Positions 25,437-33,649 of a DNA stretch of 43,922 nt are shown here, one piece after another. This DNA is from JAENVT01 sp031430695 (lineage in GTDB: Bacteria > Actinomycetota > Acidimicrobiia > Acidimicrobiales > Ilumatobacteraceae). The stretch lies in the NCBI GenBank assembly GCA_031430695.1, contig JANPBZ010000003.1:1-43922 (forward strand), read 5' to 3'. Every line of letters starts with the position of its first letter. The first letter of the stretch is position 1. Both the position numbers and the translations under genes were made by a program. Below the pieces are notes generated by a model. That model did no database searches and was not told where the DNA came from. It saw only the letters and a list, made by a program, of their open reading frames with translations.

Positions 25437-26034
25437 GGCAACGCTCACCGAAACTCATGGCGGCCATGCCGCCAGCTCGACCGGGCTCAGCAACAACAAG
25501 CTGGCAATGTGGCTGTTCCTCGGCAGCGAGTGCCTGCTGTTCGGCGGGCTCATCTCGACGTACATGCTGTACCGCGGCAGGCACACCGGCTCGCCGGGCC
25601 CGTCGCAGCTGTGGGACATCCCGCTCACGTCGGTGTCGAGCTTCATCTTGTTGATGAGCTCGCTCACCATGGTGCTGGCCGTCAGTGCGGCGCAACAACG
25701 CGACGACCGGCTGACGAATCTGTGGCTCGCGGTGACGGCCCTGCTGGGCTCGACGTTCGTGGGTGCTCAGGTGTTCGAATTCACGACGTTCTACCACGAG
25801 GGTGTCGGCTTCACGACCAGCCTGTTCAGCTCCAGCTTCTACACGCTCACGGGTTTCCACGGCATCCACGTGACCGTCGGCATCATCATGCTGATGGCCA
25901 CGGTCGGCATCATCGCCCGCAGCAAGGTGCCCGGCGACAAGGCCGAGGTCGTCGAACTGATCGGGCTGTACTGGCACTTCGTCGACATCATCTGGATCGT
26001 GATCTTCACCCTCGTCTACCTGATTCCGGCATGA
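25429..26034 (+). CDS. ctaE: Cytochrome c oxidase subunit III
   Basis: 201 residues from GTG 25429, which overlaps the ctaD stop; AAGGAG lies about 8 nt upstream. Five helices are predicted. The subunit III signatures are complete: F-L-G-S-E-C-L-L-F-G-G-L, Q-V-F-E-F, T-G-F-H-G-I-H-V and L-Y-W-H-F-V-D-I-I-W. It stabilises subunit I and helps feed protons. This is the intact counterpart of the diverged copy at 20389. Confidence 0.96.
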   Translation: MSEATLTETHGGHAASSTGLSNNKLAMWLFLGSECLLFGGLISTYMLYRGRHTGSPGPSQLWDIPLTSVSSFILLMSSLTMVLAVSAAQQRDDRLTNLWLAVTALLGSTFVGAQVFEFTTFYHEGVGFTTSLFSSSFYTLTGFHGIHVTVGIIMLMATVGIIARSKVPGDKAEVVELIGLYWHFVDIIWIVIFTLVYLIPA

Positions 26035-26044
26035 GGTTCGCACG

Positions 26045-26380
26045 ATGACCACCACTGAGCACGCGGAACACACCGATCACGGCGACGACCACGGCGAGAC
26101 ACACGGGCACAAGCCGAACAGCTTCTACATCAAGGTTGCCGTGGCGCTGGCGATCGTCACGGCAGTTGAGGTCGGCCTCTACTACCTCGAACTCGGCAAG
26201 TGGTTCATGCCGATCCTGTTGATCTTGATGGTCGTCAAATTCCTCACCGTCGTCTCGTTGTTCATGCACCTCAAGTACGACAACAAGATGTTCGCCATGT
26301 TGTTCTACTCCGGGCTGATCCTGGCGTTGCTCGTCTACATCGCTGCGCTGATGACGTTCCGATTCTTCGACGGCAGCTAA
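26045..26380 (+). CDS. Cytochrome c oxidase subunit IV (prokaryotic COX4 type)
   Basis: 111 residues with a His/Asp/Glu-rich head (about residues 5-23: H, D, H, D, H repeats) and three helices. The core matches COX4/CtaF-like subunits: Y-Y-L-E-L-G-K-W-F-M-P, L-M-V-V-K-F-L-T-V-V-S-L-F-M-H-L-K-Y-D and F-Y-S-G-L-I-L-A-L-L-V. It is in the operon 10 nt after ctaE. The His-rich head may bind metal, but that is inference. Confidence 0.9.
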   Translation: MTTTEHAEHTDHGDDHGETHGHKPNSFYIKVAVALAIVTAVEVGLYYLELGKWFMPILLILMVVKFLTVVSLFMHLKYDNKMFAMLFYSGLILALLVYIAALMTFRFFDGS

Positions 26381-26383
26381 CAG

Positions 26384-27268
26384 ATGATCGGCGCGACCTT
26401 CGCCGACCCGTGGAAGTTCGAGGCGAACCCCGAGGTCTATCTGCTGGTCGTCTTCTTGATTGCCGCATACGTGTACGCCATGCGCGTGATCGGTCCTCGA
26501 GCGGTCGCCCATGGCCAGCCCGTGTTCACGCACCGCAACGTGTGGTGCTTCACCGGAGCACTGGTGTTGTTGTTCACCGCCAGCACATGGCCGCTCCACC
26601 ACATCGCCGAGGACTACCTCTACTCGGCGCACATGCTGCAACACATGATGCTCAGCTACTTCATGCCGCCGCTGGTACTGCTGGCTACGCCCACGTGGTT
26701 GCTGCGATTGCTCGTCGGCACCGGCCGCACATGGCGGGTCGTCACGTTCATGACCAAGCCGGTGGTTGCCGCGGTTGTGTTCAACGTCGCGGTGATGGTC
26801 ACCCACATCCCGCCCGTCGTCAACGCCTCGGTGCAGAGCGCGCCACTGCACTACGCACTCCATCTGCTGCTGGTGCTCACCGCGGTGCTGATGTGGATGC
26901 CCGTCGTCGGGCCGTTCCACGAGCTCCGAATCAGCGATGCGGCCAAACCGATCTATCTGTTCTTGCAGAGTGTCGTCCCAACCGTGCCGGCGGGCTGGCT
27001 GACATTCGCCGAGGGCGTGGTCTACAAGCACTACAACCAGCCGGTGCGGGTGTGGGGCATCAGCCCAACCGACGACCAGCAGATCGCCGGCGCGATCATG
27101 AAGATCGGCGGGTCCTTCTTCCTGTGGGCGCTCGTCGTTTTCTACTTCTTCAAGCGCTTCGCGACGACGTGGAAAGAAGACAACACGTATCGCCGGCCGC
27201 CGCTGACCTTCGATCAGGTGCAGTCCGAGTTCGATAGCACACCTGCTCCCCCCGAGAAGGTGCGCTAG
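26384..27268 (+). CDS. ctaG: caa3-type oxidase assembly factor CtaG
   Basis: 294 residues and seven or eight helices. It belongs to the membrane CtaG family found with caa3 oxidases and not to the Cox11-type CtaG. Signatures are W-P-L-H-H-I-A-E-D-Y-L-Y-S-A-H-M-L-Q-H-M-M-L, a P-P-L-V-L-L-A-T-P segment, and H-I-P-P-V-V-N-A. The His and Met residues could bind copper. It is the last gene of the oxidase run, 3 nt after subunit IV, and supports copper delivery or maturation of the oxidase. Confidence 0.9.
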   Translation: MIGATFADPWKFEANPEVYLLVVFLIAAYVYAMRVIGPRAVAHGQPVFTHRNVWCFTGALVLLFTASTWPLHHIAEDYLYSAHMLQHMMLSYFMPPLVLLATPTWLLRLLVGTGRTWRVVTFMTKPVVAAVVFNVAVMVTHIPPVVNASVQSAPLHYALHLLLVLTAVLMWMPVVGPFHELRISDAAKPIYLFLQSVVPTVPAGWLTFAEGVVYKHYNQPVRVWGISPTDDQQIAGAIMKIGGSFFLWALVVFYFFKRFATTWKEDNTYRRPPLTFDQVQSEFDSTPAPPEKVR

Positions 27269-27275
27269 TCCGGCG

Positions 27276-28001
27276 CTAGTCCCAACGAAACAAACGAGAC
27301 GCCAGCAACGGCGTCACCACAGCCCAGACACACAGCACGATCCACGACCGGGTCGGCTGCGTCGCCGCGCTGCCGAGGCTGTCGCGCAGCACGTCGGCCA
27401 GAGCGCCGGACGGTAAGACATGCGCTACGGCGCGTATCGCTCCGGGAAGCTTGGCGAACGGGATGACCATGCCGCCGAGCAGCAGCAGCACGACGTACAG
27501 CCCGTTCTGGGCCGCCAGGTTCACCTCGCCCGGCAGCCGCCCAGCCATGGTCAGTCCGATGCCGGCAAAGGCCATCGTGCCGACGATCACGCCGGCCACG
27601 GCGAGCAGCCAACTGGGCTCGTTCGGGTCCCATCCAAGTGCGAATGCGACGGGGATCAGCACCGCGAACTGCACGATCTCGACGGCGATCACCGACCCGA
27701 TCTTGGCCGCGACCAGCCGTGGACGGCCGAGCGGTGTGGTGCCCAGGCGCTTCAGCACGTGATAGCTGCGTTCGAACCCGGTACCGATGCCGAGGCTGAC
27801 CATTGCGGTGCTCATCGTGGCCAGGGCGAGGATGCCGGGAGCGAGGAAGTCGATCGGCTCGGGCGTGTCGGTCGGCAACACATCGACCAGGCTGAAGAAC
27901 ACCAACAGCAGCACGGGGATGCCGAGGGTCAAGAGCAACTGCTCGCCGTTGCCGGCCACACGCCGGAGCTCGGCGCGCAGTTGCACCACGGCGATGTTCA
28001 C
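27276..28001 (-). CDS. ABC-2 type exporter permease
   Basis: 241 residues with six helices. It shows the ABC-2 layout: one helix after a short N-terminus, a long soluble loop that opens with F-L-A-P-G-I-L-A-L-A-T-M-S, then five helices. V-L-K-R-L-G-T-T-P-L is the cytoplasmic motif typical of this family. The start overlaps the ATPase stop by 4 nt (ATGA), so the two form one exporter. It is convergent with ctaG (7 nt gap). The substrate cannot be read from sequence; drugs, lipids or polysaccharides are all possible. Confidence 0.9.
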   Translation of the reverse strand: MNIAVVQLRAELRRVAGNGEQLLLTLGIPVLLLVFFSLVDVLPTDTPEPIDFLAPGILALATMSTAMVSLGIGTGFERSYHVLKRLGTTPLGRPRLVAAKIGSVIAVEIVQFAVLIPVAFALGWDPNEPSWLLAVAGVIVGTMAFAGIGLTMAGRLPGEVNLAAQNGLYVVLLLLGGMVIPFAKLPGAIRAVAHVLPSGALADVLRDSLGSAATQPTRSWIVLCVWAVVTPLLASRLFRWD

Positions 28002-28900
28002 GACTGATCACCACCGATGAGACGACGGAACACGTCCTCCAGGCGTTGCCCGCCGGCGCGCAGGTCGTGCAGCGGATGGCCCGCCTCTGCCAGCCAATCA
28101 CCGAGTTGGGCCATCAGCCGTGGCTGGGGTGGGGCGTCGATGACGTACTCGTCGATGCCGACCTCGCTGGCGACGATCCCGGTGGCGGCGGCCAGGGCCC
28201 GCAGATCCAGTCCTGGGTCGCTGCGAAATCGGATCTCGTCGTGACCCTTGCGCAGCTCGGCCAGCGTGCCATCGGCCACCAGCGTGCCGTGGTCGATGAT
28301 CACCAACCGGTCAGCAAGTCGCTCGGCCTCGTCGAGTTCGTGGGTGGCCAGCACCACGGCGCATCCGTTCGATGCCAGATCGCGGATGATGCTGCGGATC
28401 GCATCACGACCGTTGATGTCGACCCCCGACGTCGGTTCGTCGAGGAACGCGACCTCGGGCCTTGCGGCCAGCGCCAACGCCAGCAACAGACGTTGTCGCT
28501 CGCCACCCGACAGCCGTCGCCACGTTGCCTTGCTCCTGCTGGTCAGCCCGACAGCGTCGACCAGCGCGGCCGGGTCGGCGCCATTGCGGTACAGCCCGGC
28601 GTAGTGTCGAACCGTCTCGAGCACTGCCGAACTGGGGTACACGCCGCCCTCTTGCAGCATCACGCCCATGCGCTTGCTGAGCTGTCGCTGCTGGGTGGCG
28701 GGATCGAAGCCGAGCACCCGAACTGCGCCGGTTGTAGGGCGGCGATACCCCTCGCACACCTCGATCGTCGACGTCTTGCCGGCGCCGTTCGGACCGAGCA
28801 CGGTGGTGACCTGCCCGGCTTCAGCACTGAACGAGATGCCGTCGACGGCCACGAAGTCGCCGTGTCGAATCGTGAGACGCTCGACCTCCACCGCAGTCAC
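27998..28900 (-). CDS. ABC transporter ATP-binding protein (ABC-2 exporter, DrrA-like)
   Basis: 300 residues from GTG 28900, preceded by TAGGGT with 8 nt. The motifs are Walker A G-P-N-G-A-G-K-T-S, signature L-S-G-G-E-R-Q-R, Walker B L-L-L-A-L-A-L-A-A-R-P-E-V-A-F-L-D-E-P, D-loop S-G-V-D, and switch His in A-T-H-E-L. A C-terminal regulatory tail with L-A-A-A-T-G and V-F-R-R-L continues to residue 300, as in DrrA-type exporters. It is coupled to the permease that follows. Confidence 0.94.
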   Translation of the reverse strand: MTAVEVERLTIRHGDFVAVDGISFSAEAGQVTTVLGPNGAGKTSTIEVCEGYRRPTTGAVRVLGFDPATQQRQLSKRMGVMLQEGGVYPSSAVLETVRHYAGLYRNGADPAALVDAVGLTSRSKATWRRLSGGERQRLLLALALAARPEVAFLDEPTSGVDINGRDAIRSIIRDLASNGCAVVLATHELDEAERLADRLVIIDHGTLVADGTLAELRKGHDEIRFRSDPGLDLRALAAATGIVASEVGIDEYVIDAPPQPRLMAQLGDWLAEAGHPLHDLRAGGQRLEDVFRRLIGGDQS

Positions 28901-28908
28901 AGCGTGCG

Positions 28909-28914
28909 ACCCTA
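28909..28914 (-). promoter_or_regulatory. TAGGGT -10 element, 8 nt before the ABC ATPase GTG
   Basis: TANNNT hexamer consistent with a nearly leaderless transcript. No clear -35 is visible. Confidence 0.35.
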
Positions 28915-28973
28915 GGCGAAGCTCTGGACGAATTCGCGATCAAGTCGTCGCTCGATCGAGCCGATCACTGGGC

Positions 28974-29612
28974 ATGGCACGGTTCTCGGTGGTGGTGCCG
29001 GCTCTTGACGAGCAGGCCGATCTGGTGCGCTGCTTGCGCGCCATCGGCCGTGCCGCGCAGGCCATTCGAACCGAGGCCGAGGTGGTCGTCATCGTGACGA
29101 GCAGCGGTGGTTTACACGCCCGTACCGCGGCTGCGATGGGAGCGACGGTCGTGACAACGGACCGGTCGATCATCTCCGCTGCTCGCAACGCCGGCGCCCG
29201 CGTCGCGACCGGCCAGATCCTGGTGACGATCGATGCCGATCGGCTGATGTCGCCCGTCGCCTTCGCAGAGATCGAGCGACTGTTGGCGACGGGGTGCTAC
29301 GTGGGTGGCGGGGCAACCCAGCACGCCGAGCGGCACACCCTGGCGATCGACGTGGCGCTCGCCGTGTCGAAACTCACCACGTACTTGAATGGCCTTGGCG
29401 GCGGGATGTACTGGTGCCGGCGCGACGACTTCGACGCCATCGGCGGGTTCGACGAGAGAGTGATTACCGTCGACGACCTCGACTTCGCCCGCCGGCTCCG
29501 CGATCATGGTCTGCGCACCGGTCGCAAGTTCGTCAATCTGCGCCAGGCTCCCGTGACGACATCGTGCCGTCGTGGTTCGGCCAGGCAATTCTCCTACGCC
29601 CTCACGCGCTGA
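28974..29612 (+). CDS. Family 2 glycosyltransferase (short)
   Basis: 212 residues from ATG 28974. It shows the GT-A fold order: S-V-V-V-P-A-L-D-E-Q-A-D-L at the start, V-T-S-S-G-G, the sugar-nucleotide Asp motif in T-I-D-A-D-R-L, and G-G-M-Y-W-C-R-R-D-D-F-D-A-I-G-G-F-D-E-R-V before the end. The chain stops soon after T-T-S-C-R-R-G-S-A-R-Q-F, which looks short compared with relatives of about 230-250 residues. A late truncation or a natural end are both possible. The acceptor is unknown, and it is not clearly in an operon with serS (22 nt downstream). Confidence 0.8.
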   Translation: MARFSVVVPALDEQADLVRCLRAIGRAAQAIRTEAEVVVIVTSSGGLHARTAAAMGATVVTTDRSIISAARNAGARVATGQILVTIDADRLMSPVAFAEIERLLATGCYVGGGATQHAERHTLAIDVALAVSKLTTYLNGLGGGMYWCRRDDFDAIGGFDERVITVDDLDFARRLRDHGLRTGRKFVNLRQAPVTTSCRRGSARQFSYALTR

Positions 29613-29634
29613 GCGCCAGTAACATCTCCGATCT

Positions 29635-30927
29635 GTGATCGATGTTCGTTTGTTGCGTACCGAACCCGACGCGGTCCGCATCGCCCTGGCCCGCCGCGGT
29701 CAGCGCGAGATCCTCGACCAGCTGGACCGGGCGATTGCGTTCGACGCGCTCTCGCGCGACATCATCGCTAAACGCGACGCCATTCGAGCCGAGGTCAACG
29801 ACCTGTCGAAGGCCGTCGGTCAACTGCGCCGCACGGGGGACACGCATGGTGCAGAGGAACTACAGCTGCGCAGCAGGGCCCTCGGCGACCACGAGCGCGT
29901 GCTGACCAACGAGTTCGAGATCGTGCAGGGCGACCTACGCGACGTGCTGTTACGAATCCCCAATCTTCCGCATCCTGATGCTCCCGACGGGTCGGGCGAG
30001 GCCGACAATCCGGTCGTCAAGGGTCCTGTCGACCTTGCGGCCGAGTTCCCGGAGCATCGTCGCGTGCCGCATTGGGAGACCGCCACTGCGTTGGGCATCC
30101 TCGACAACGAGCGGGCCACCAAGATCAGTGGGGCGATGTTCACGATGCAACGTGGAGCCGGTGCCGCCATGGCCCGTGCCCTGTGCCAGTACGCGCTCGA
30201 TCGCAACGTCGACGCATTCGAAGAGATCCGTCCGCCGTCGCTGGTCACCACGGCCACACTGACTGCCACCGGTCAACTGCCGAAGTTCGCCGACGACGCG
30301 TACAACATCGAGCGTGACGATCTGTGGTGCATCCCGACGGCCGAGGTGCCGTTGACGTCGATCTACGCAGGCGAGGTCATCGATGCCGAGCAGTTGCCGC
30401 TGCGGATGATGGCGTATACGCCGTGCTATCGACGTGAGGCAGGCTCGGCGGGTCGTGACACCCGTGGCATGTTGCGCGCTCACGAGTTCGACAAGGTCGA
30501 GCTCCTCGCCGTGTCGACTCCCGAGCAGGCGCCAGATCTGCTTGTCGAGATGACCGGGCGTGCCGAGGCGTTGATCGCCGGGCTCGAACTTCCGTACCGC
30601 ATCATCGAGATCTGCACCGGCGATATGGGGCAGAGCCACCATCGCAGCTTCGACATCGAGGTCTACGCGCCCGGCTGCGATTCCTGGCTCGAGGTCTCAT
30701 CGATCTCGTGGTTCAGCGACTACCAGTCGCGGCGCGCCGAGATTCGCTACCGCGTCGCCGGTCAGAAGGGCACCCAGATCGCGCACACACTCAACGGCTC
30801 GGCACTCGCCGTTCCACGGGTGTGGGCGGCGATCGTCGAGAACTATCGCGAGCCCGATGGCAGCGTCGTGGTGCCCGATGTGCTGCTTACCTACATGCGT
30901 GGTGTCGAACGGATCACCGGCCGATGA
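29635..30927 (+). CDS. serS: Seryl-tRNA synthetase
   Basis: 430 residues from GTG 29635, which lies 9 nt after TAACAT and has no ribosome site, so it may be leaderless. An N-terminal coiled-coil arm (about 30-100) is followed by the class II core. Signatures: P-T-A-E-V-P-L-T-S-I-Y, R-R-E-A-G-S-A-G-R-D-T-R-G-M-L-R-A-H-E-F, E-V-S-S-I-S-W-F-S-D-Y-Q-S-R-R and the C-terminal L-N-G-S-A-L-A-V-P-R. It charges tRNA-Ser. The stop overlaps pdxH (ATGA). Confidence 0.96.
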   Translation: MIDVRLLRTEPDAVRIALARRGQREILDQLDRAIAFDALSRDIIAKRDAIRAEVNDLSKAVGQLRRTGDTHGAEELQLRSRALGDHERVLTNEFEIVQGDLRDVLLRIPNLPHPDAPDGSGEADNPVVKGPVDLAAEFPEHRRVPHWETATALGILDNERATKISGAMFTMQRGAGAAMARALCQYALDRNVDAFEEIRPPSLVTTATLTATGQLPKFADDAYNIERDDLWCIPTAEVPLTSIYAGEVIDAEQLPLRMMAYTPCYRREAGSAGRDTRGMLRAHEFDKVELLAVSTPEQAPDLLVEMTGRAEALIAGLELPYRIIEICTGDMGQSHHRSFDIEVYAPGCDSWLEVSSISWFSDYQSRRAEIRYRVAGQKGTQIAHTLNGSALAVPRVWAAIVENYREPDGSVVVPDVLLTYMRGVERITGR

Positions 30928-31568
30928 GCGAATTGGCATCGCGGCGCGCCGACTACGAGTCGGCTGGTCTCGACGTCGGCGATGTCGACCACAACCCACT
31001 CGCGCAATGGCAGCGCTGGTATGACCAGGCATCGCAGGCCGGTTGTGTCGAACCCAATGCGTTTGTGTTGTCGACGGTCGACGGGGACGGCTGGCCGCAA
31101 GCGCGCTATCTGTTGGCGCGAGGCGCCGACGAACGCGGGTTCTCGTTCTTCACCAACTACGAATCGGCCAAGAGCGCTCAGATGTCTGCCGACCCGCGGG
31201 CGGCGATGTTGTTCACCTGGCTGCAGTTGCATCGTCAGGTACGGGTGGTCGGTGTCGTCGAGCGGTTGCCAGAGGCCGACAGCGACGAGTACCACGCATC
31301 GCGTCCCCGGGCATCACAGATCGGGGCGTGGTCATCGCCGCAGTCCCAGGTGTTACCGGATCGCTCATCGCTGGAAGACCGCGTTGCCCAGTTCGAGCAG
31401 ACCTTTGCCGCTGTCGAGCAGGTGCCGCGTCCGGCGTACTGGGGGGGTTGGGTGCTGCGACCGGTGTCGTACGAGTTCTGGCAGGGTCGGCCGAGCCGAC
31501 TGCACGATCGCGTTCGCTACCGCCGCGGCGATGACGGCGGGTGGGTCATCGAACGATTGGCTCCGTAG
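30924..31568 (+). CDS. pdxH: Pyridoxamine 5'-phosphate oxidase
   Basis: 214 residues from ATG 30924, overlapping the serS stop (ATGA). It makes pyridoxal 5'-phosphate from the pyridoxine and pyridoxamine phosphates using FMN. Motifs: A-F-V-L-S-T-V-D, G-W-P-Q-A-R-Y-L-L-A-R-G, F-F-T-N-Y-E-S-A-K, the helix S-R-P-R-A-S-Q-I-G-A-W-S-S-P-Q-S, and the C-terminal F-W-Q-G-R-P-S-R-L-H-D-R. The 3' end overlaps the convergent hydrolase gene by 23 nt. Confidence 0.96.
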   Translation: MSELASRRADYESAGLDVGDVDHNPLAQWQRWYDQASQAGCVEPNAFVLSTVDGDGWPQARYLLARGADERGFSFFTNYESAKSAQMSADPRAAMLFTWLQLHRQVRVVGVVERLPEADSDEYHASRPRASQIGAWSSPQSQVLPDRSSLEDRVAQFEQTFAAVEQVPRPAYWGGWVLRPVSYEFWQGRPSRLHDRVRYRRGDDGGWVIERLAP

Positions 31569-32166
31569 CCCACTGAGCGGCCGCGTCGACCAGGCCGTCG
31601 ATCAGCGAAGCCATCGGTGGCACCATTTCGGTGTGATCCCAGTCTGCCCAGATCGGGCTCGAGCCTCGGATTCGCGGTGGCAATTCGATCTGCACGCCCT
31701 GTTGCGTCGGAAGGTTCACGGGGTTGTCGGGATGCAGGCCGCGCAGTTCTCGCGGCATTCGATCGAGTTCGGTGACGATGTCGTAGTCGGGCAGCCGCGG
31801 CCGTAGATGTCCGGCGACGTGATCGGCTAGGTCACGGTTGCGCCCACCGAGCAGCAGCGACGTGAAATGGTCGCGGCGACCGAAGCCGTGAATGGTGATG
31901 ACGATGTCGACGTGCTCGATGAATGCCTTGAGTTGGGCCGACGAGCGCGGGCCGACCTGGTGCGACGGAATGTGCCACTGCACATCGGCGGGCTGCAACA
32001 CTGCGTAGAAGCTGGCGCCGCTGCGCTCGGCAGCGAGGGACGCGATGACATCGGTCTGCTCCTCGAGTGATCCACCGTGATACGCCATGAATCCGATGCG
32101 ACTGCGCAGTTCGCACACCTCTTGCACCCCGGTCATCGCCAGAAGTTCGGCGAACGAGTCGTTCAC
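31546..32166 (-). CDS. Poly-gamma-glutamate hydrolase family protein
   Basis: 206 residues from GTG 32166, coupled to the CcdA gene by a GTGA overlap. The zinc-dependent hydrolase fold of the PGA-hydrolase/UPF0714 family (phage PghP-like) is visible: M-A-Y-H-G-G-S-L-E-E-Q-T near the start supplies His and Glu, I-T-I-H-G-F supplies the second His, and H-P-D-N-P-V-N-L-P-T-Q-Q-G-V-Q-I-E-L-P-P-R is the family end motif. Related proteins cut gamma-linked glutamate polymers or peptides. It is an odd partner for a thiol-redox operon. The substrate is unknown. Confidence 0.85.
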   Translation of the reverse strand: MNDSFAELLAMTGVQEVCELRSRIGFMAYHGGSLEEQTDVIASLAAERSGASFYAVLQPADVQWHIPSHQVGPRSSAQLKAFIEHVDIVITIHGFGRRDHFTSLLLGGRNRDLADHVAGHLRPRLPDYDIVTELDRMPRELRGLHPDNPVNLPTQQGVQIELPPRIRGSSPIWADWDHTEMVPPMASLIDGLVDAAAQWATEPIVR

Positions 32167-33011
32167 TTTGCCGGCTCGTTGCGTTGCATCGTGAAGGCGG
32201 TGACGACCGCGGCCACGATCACGGCGACGCCGACCCACACAACAGCCGACTGATGCTCCTGCACAAAGTTCGCCAGCTTGTCGTTCCAGCTCGTCGCCCT
32301 GCCGACGACCTCGCCGCCAGTGCCATCGGTAATGCTGCTGTACCAGTACCAGCACAGGTACATGCCCGTGAGGATCAGCAGGATTCCGGCGACCTGCTCG
32401 AACCAGACCATGCCACGCCGCAGGACGCGGAGCAGTGCCGTGTTGGCGAGCGCGAGTGTCACCGTCAGTCCCGTGACGACCAGGGCCATGCCGATCCCGT
32501 AGAGGGCGATCGCGGCGATTCCGGTCGCCAGTCCCTTGGTGCTGAAGCTGCCGAGTACGACACCGGTGAACGGGGCGATCGTGCAGCCGATGGAGGCCAC
32601 TGCGTAGGCGAGGCCGAACACGTACATCGATCGCACGCTGCGATCGCGCTTGCCGACATCGAACTTGGGTGTGGTGTAGGGCAGGCGGTAGCCGAACAGC
32701 ATGGCGACGCCGAGCACGACCAGGGCCACCCCGATCACCAACGCCGGCCATTGCGCCTTCTCGACCAGCCAGTTGGTCGACAGCTTGGTGACTGCACCGA
32801 TCACCACGAAAATGCTCATGAAGCCGGCCGACACAGCGACGCTGACTTTCAAGGCGCGTAGCACCGAAGCTCGCTCCGCGCCCGGGCGTAGGTTCTCCAT
32901 GCCCAGGAAGTACACGAGATATGTCGGCAACAGCACGAAGCCGCACGGGTTGATCGCCGCCAGCAGCCCCGCGGTGAATGAGGTCGCCAGTCGTCCATCG
33001 AGCGCGATCAC
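32163..33011 (-). CDS. CcdA/DsbD-type thiol-disulfide transporter
   Basis: 282 residues and six or more helices; starts at GTG 33011 with a GTGA overlap to the TlpA-like gene. The two redox Cys are present: Cys23 in A-A-I-N-P-C-G-F and Cys143 in A-S-I-G-C-T-I-A-P-F. This family carries electrons from cytoplasmic thioredoxin across the membrane to an outside thioredoxin-fold protein. The partner is almost certainly the upstream gene product. The pair serves cytochrome c or oxidase maturation or general extracytoplasmic thiol reduction; which one cannot be told here. Confidence 0.9.
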   Translation of the reverse strand: MIALDGRLATSFTAGLLAAINPCGFVLLPTYLVYFLGMENLRPGAERASVLRALKVSVAVSAGFMSIFVVIGAVTKLSTNWLVEKAQWPALVIGVALVVLGVAMLFGYRLPYTTPKFDVGKRDRSVRSMYVFGLAYAVASIGCTIAPFTGVVLGSFSTKGLATGIAAIALYGIGMALVVTGLTVTLALANTALLRVLRRGMVWFEQVAGILLILTGMYLCWYWYSSITDGTGGEVVGRATSWNDKLANFVQEHQSAVVWVGVAVIVAAVVTAFTMQRNEPAK

Positions 33012-33577
33012 AGCAATGTCGTCCTGATCAGTTCTTCGAGTCTGTCTGCGGTCAGTTCACCTGTCTGCTCGACGATGGTTCCTTGGGCGTCGATGAACAA
33101 GGTCTGTGGAGACGTGGCGATGCCGACGGCCGTTGTCAGTTCGCCGTTCGGGTCGTACAACAACTCGTATTTCACGCCTCTGTCTCGGGCGAAGGCCTCC
33201 TCGTTGGGCGACGGCGGCAGGGTGTCGACGCCGACGAAGCGCACTCGATCGCCGAACTGGGCGTGCATCGCTGCGAAGGCCGGCAGCTCGCGCTTGCACG
33301 GTGCGCAGGTGGAGTACCAGAAGTTGACGATCAGCGGGCGACCGATCAGGTCTGCCGTAGCGAAGGCGTCGCCTGCGAGGGTCTGGATGTCGACCATCGG
33401 AAGGGTCCGGCCGGTCACTGCCGCGTTCGTACCGATCGTCGGGGAGAGGTCGTTGCTCGATGTCAGTGTGACGTTGTCGCTGTCGCTGTTCCGATTGGCA
33501 GCGACGACGCCGACCGCGACCACGACAGCTGTCGCTACCGCCAACGAGCCAAACAGCAGCCGCGTGTTGACCGTCAT
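33008..33577 (-). CDS. TlpA/ResA-like membrane-anchored thioredoxin
   Basis: 189 residues from ATG 33577, 7 nt after TAGCCT. An N-terminal anchor (about 5-27) is followed by a thioredoxin fold. The active site is C-A-P-C (Cys91, Cys94) after V-N-F-W-Y-S-T, with the cis-Pro in A-T-S-P-Q-T-L-F-I-D. It receives electrons from the CcdA-like protein and reduces extracytoplasmic targets such as apocytochrome c heme sites or oxidase CuA. Operon order is tlpA, ccdA, hydrolase with 4-nt overlaps throughout. Confidence 0.92.
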   Translation of the reverse strand: MTVNTRLLFGSLAVATAVVVAVGVVAANRNSDSDNVTLTSSNDLSPTIGTNAAVTGRTLPMVDIQTLAGDAFATADLIGRPLIVNFWYSTCAPCKRELPAFAAMHAQFGDRVRFVGVDTLPPSPNEEAFARDRGVKYELLYDPNGELTTAVGIATSPQTLFIDAQGTIVEQTGELTADRLEELIRTTLL

Positions 33578-33584
33578 TTGCTGA

Positions 33585-33590
33585 AGGCTA
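33585..33590 (-). promoter_or_regulatory. TAGCCT -10 element, 7 nt before the TlpA-like ATG
   Basis: TANNNT hexamer at leaderless spacing. It is the likely start for the three-gene thiol/hydrolase operon. Confidence 0.45.
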
Positions 33591-33649
33591 CCCAGCGCCG
33601 GAGCGCAGTCAGGTGGTCGCGCGAAGCGTTGCCCCCGACCGGCGATCTG

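Noticed and set aside
21780..25448. A 1222-codon open frame on the - strand opposite the oxidase genes
   Set aside because: The sequence is His/Gln/Glu-rich and shows no domains, while the + strand carries ctaC and ctaD with full active sites. It is an antisense shadow.
27269..27275. Search for a terminator between ctaG and the convergent ABC permease gene
   Set aside because: Only 7 bp separate the genes and no stem-loop with T-tract is visible.
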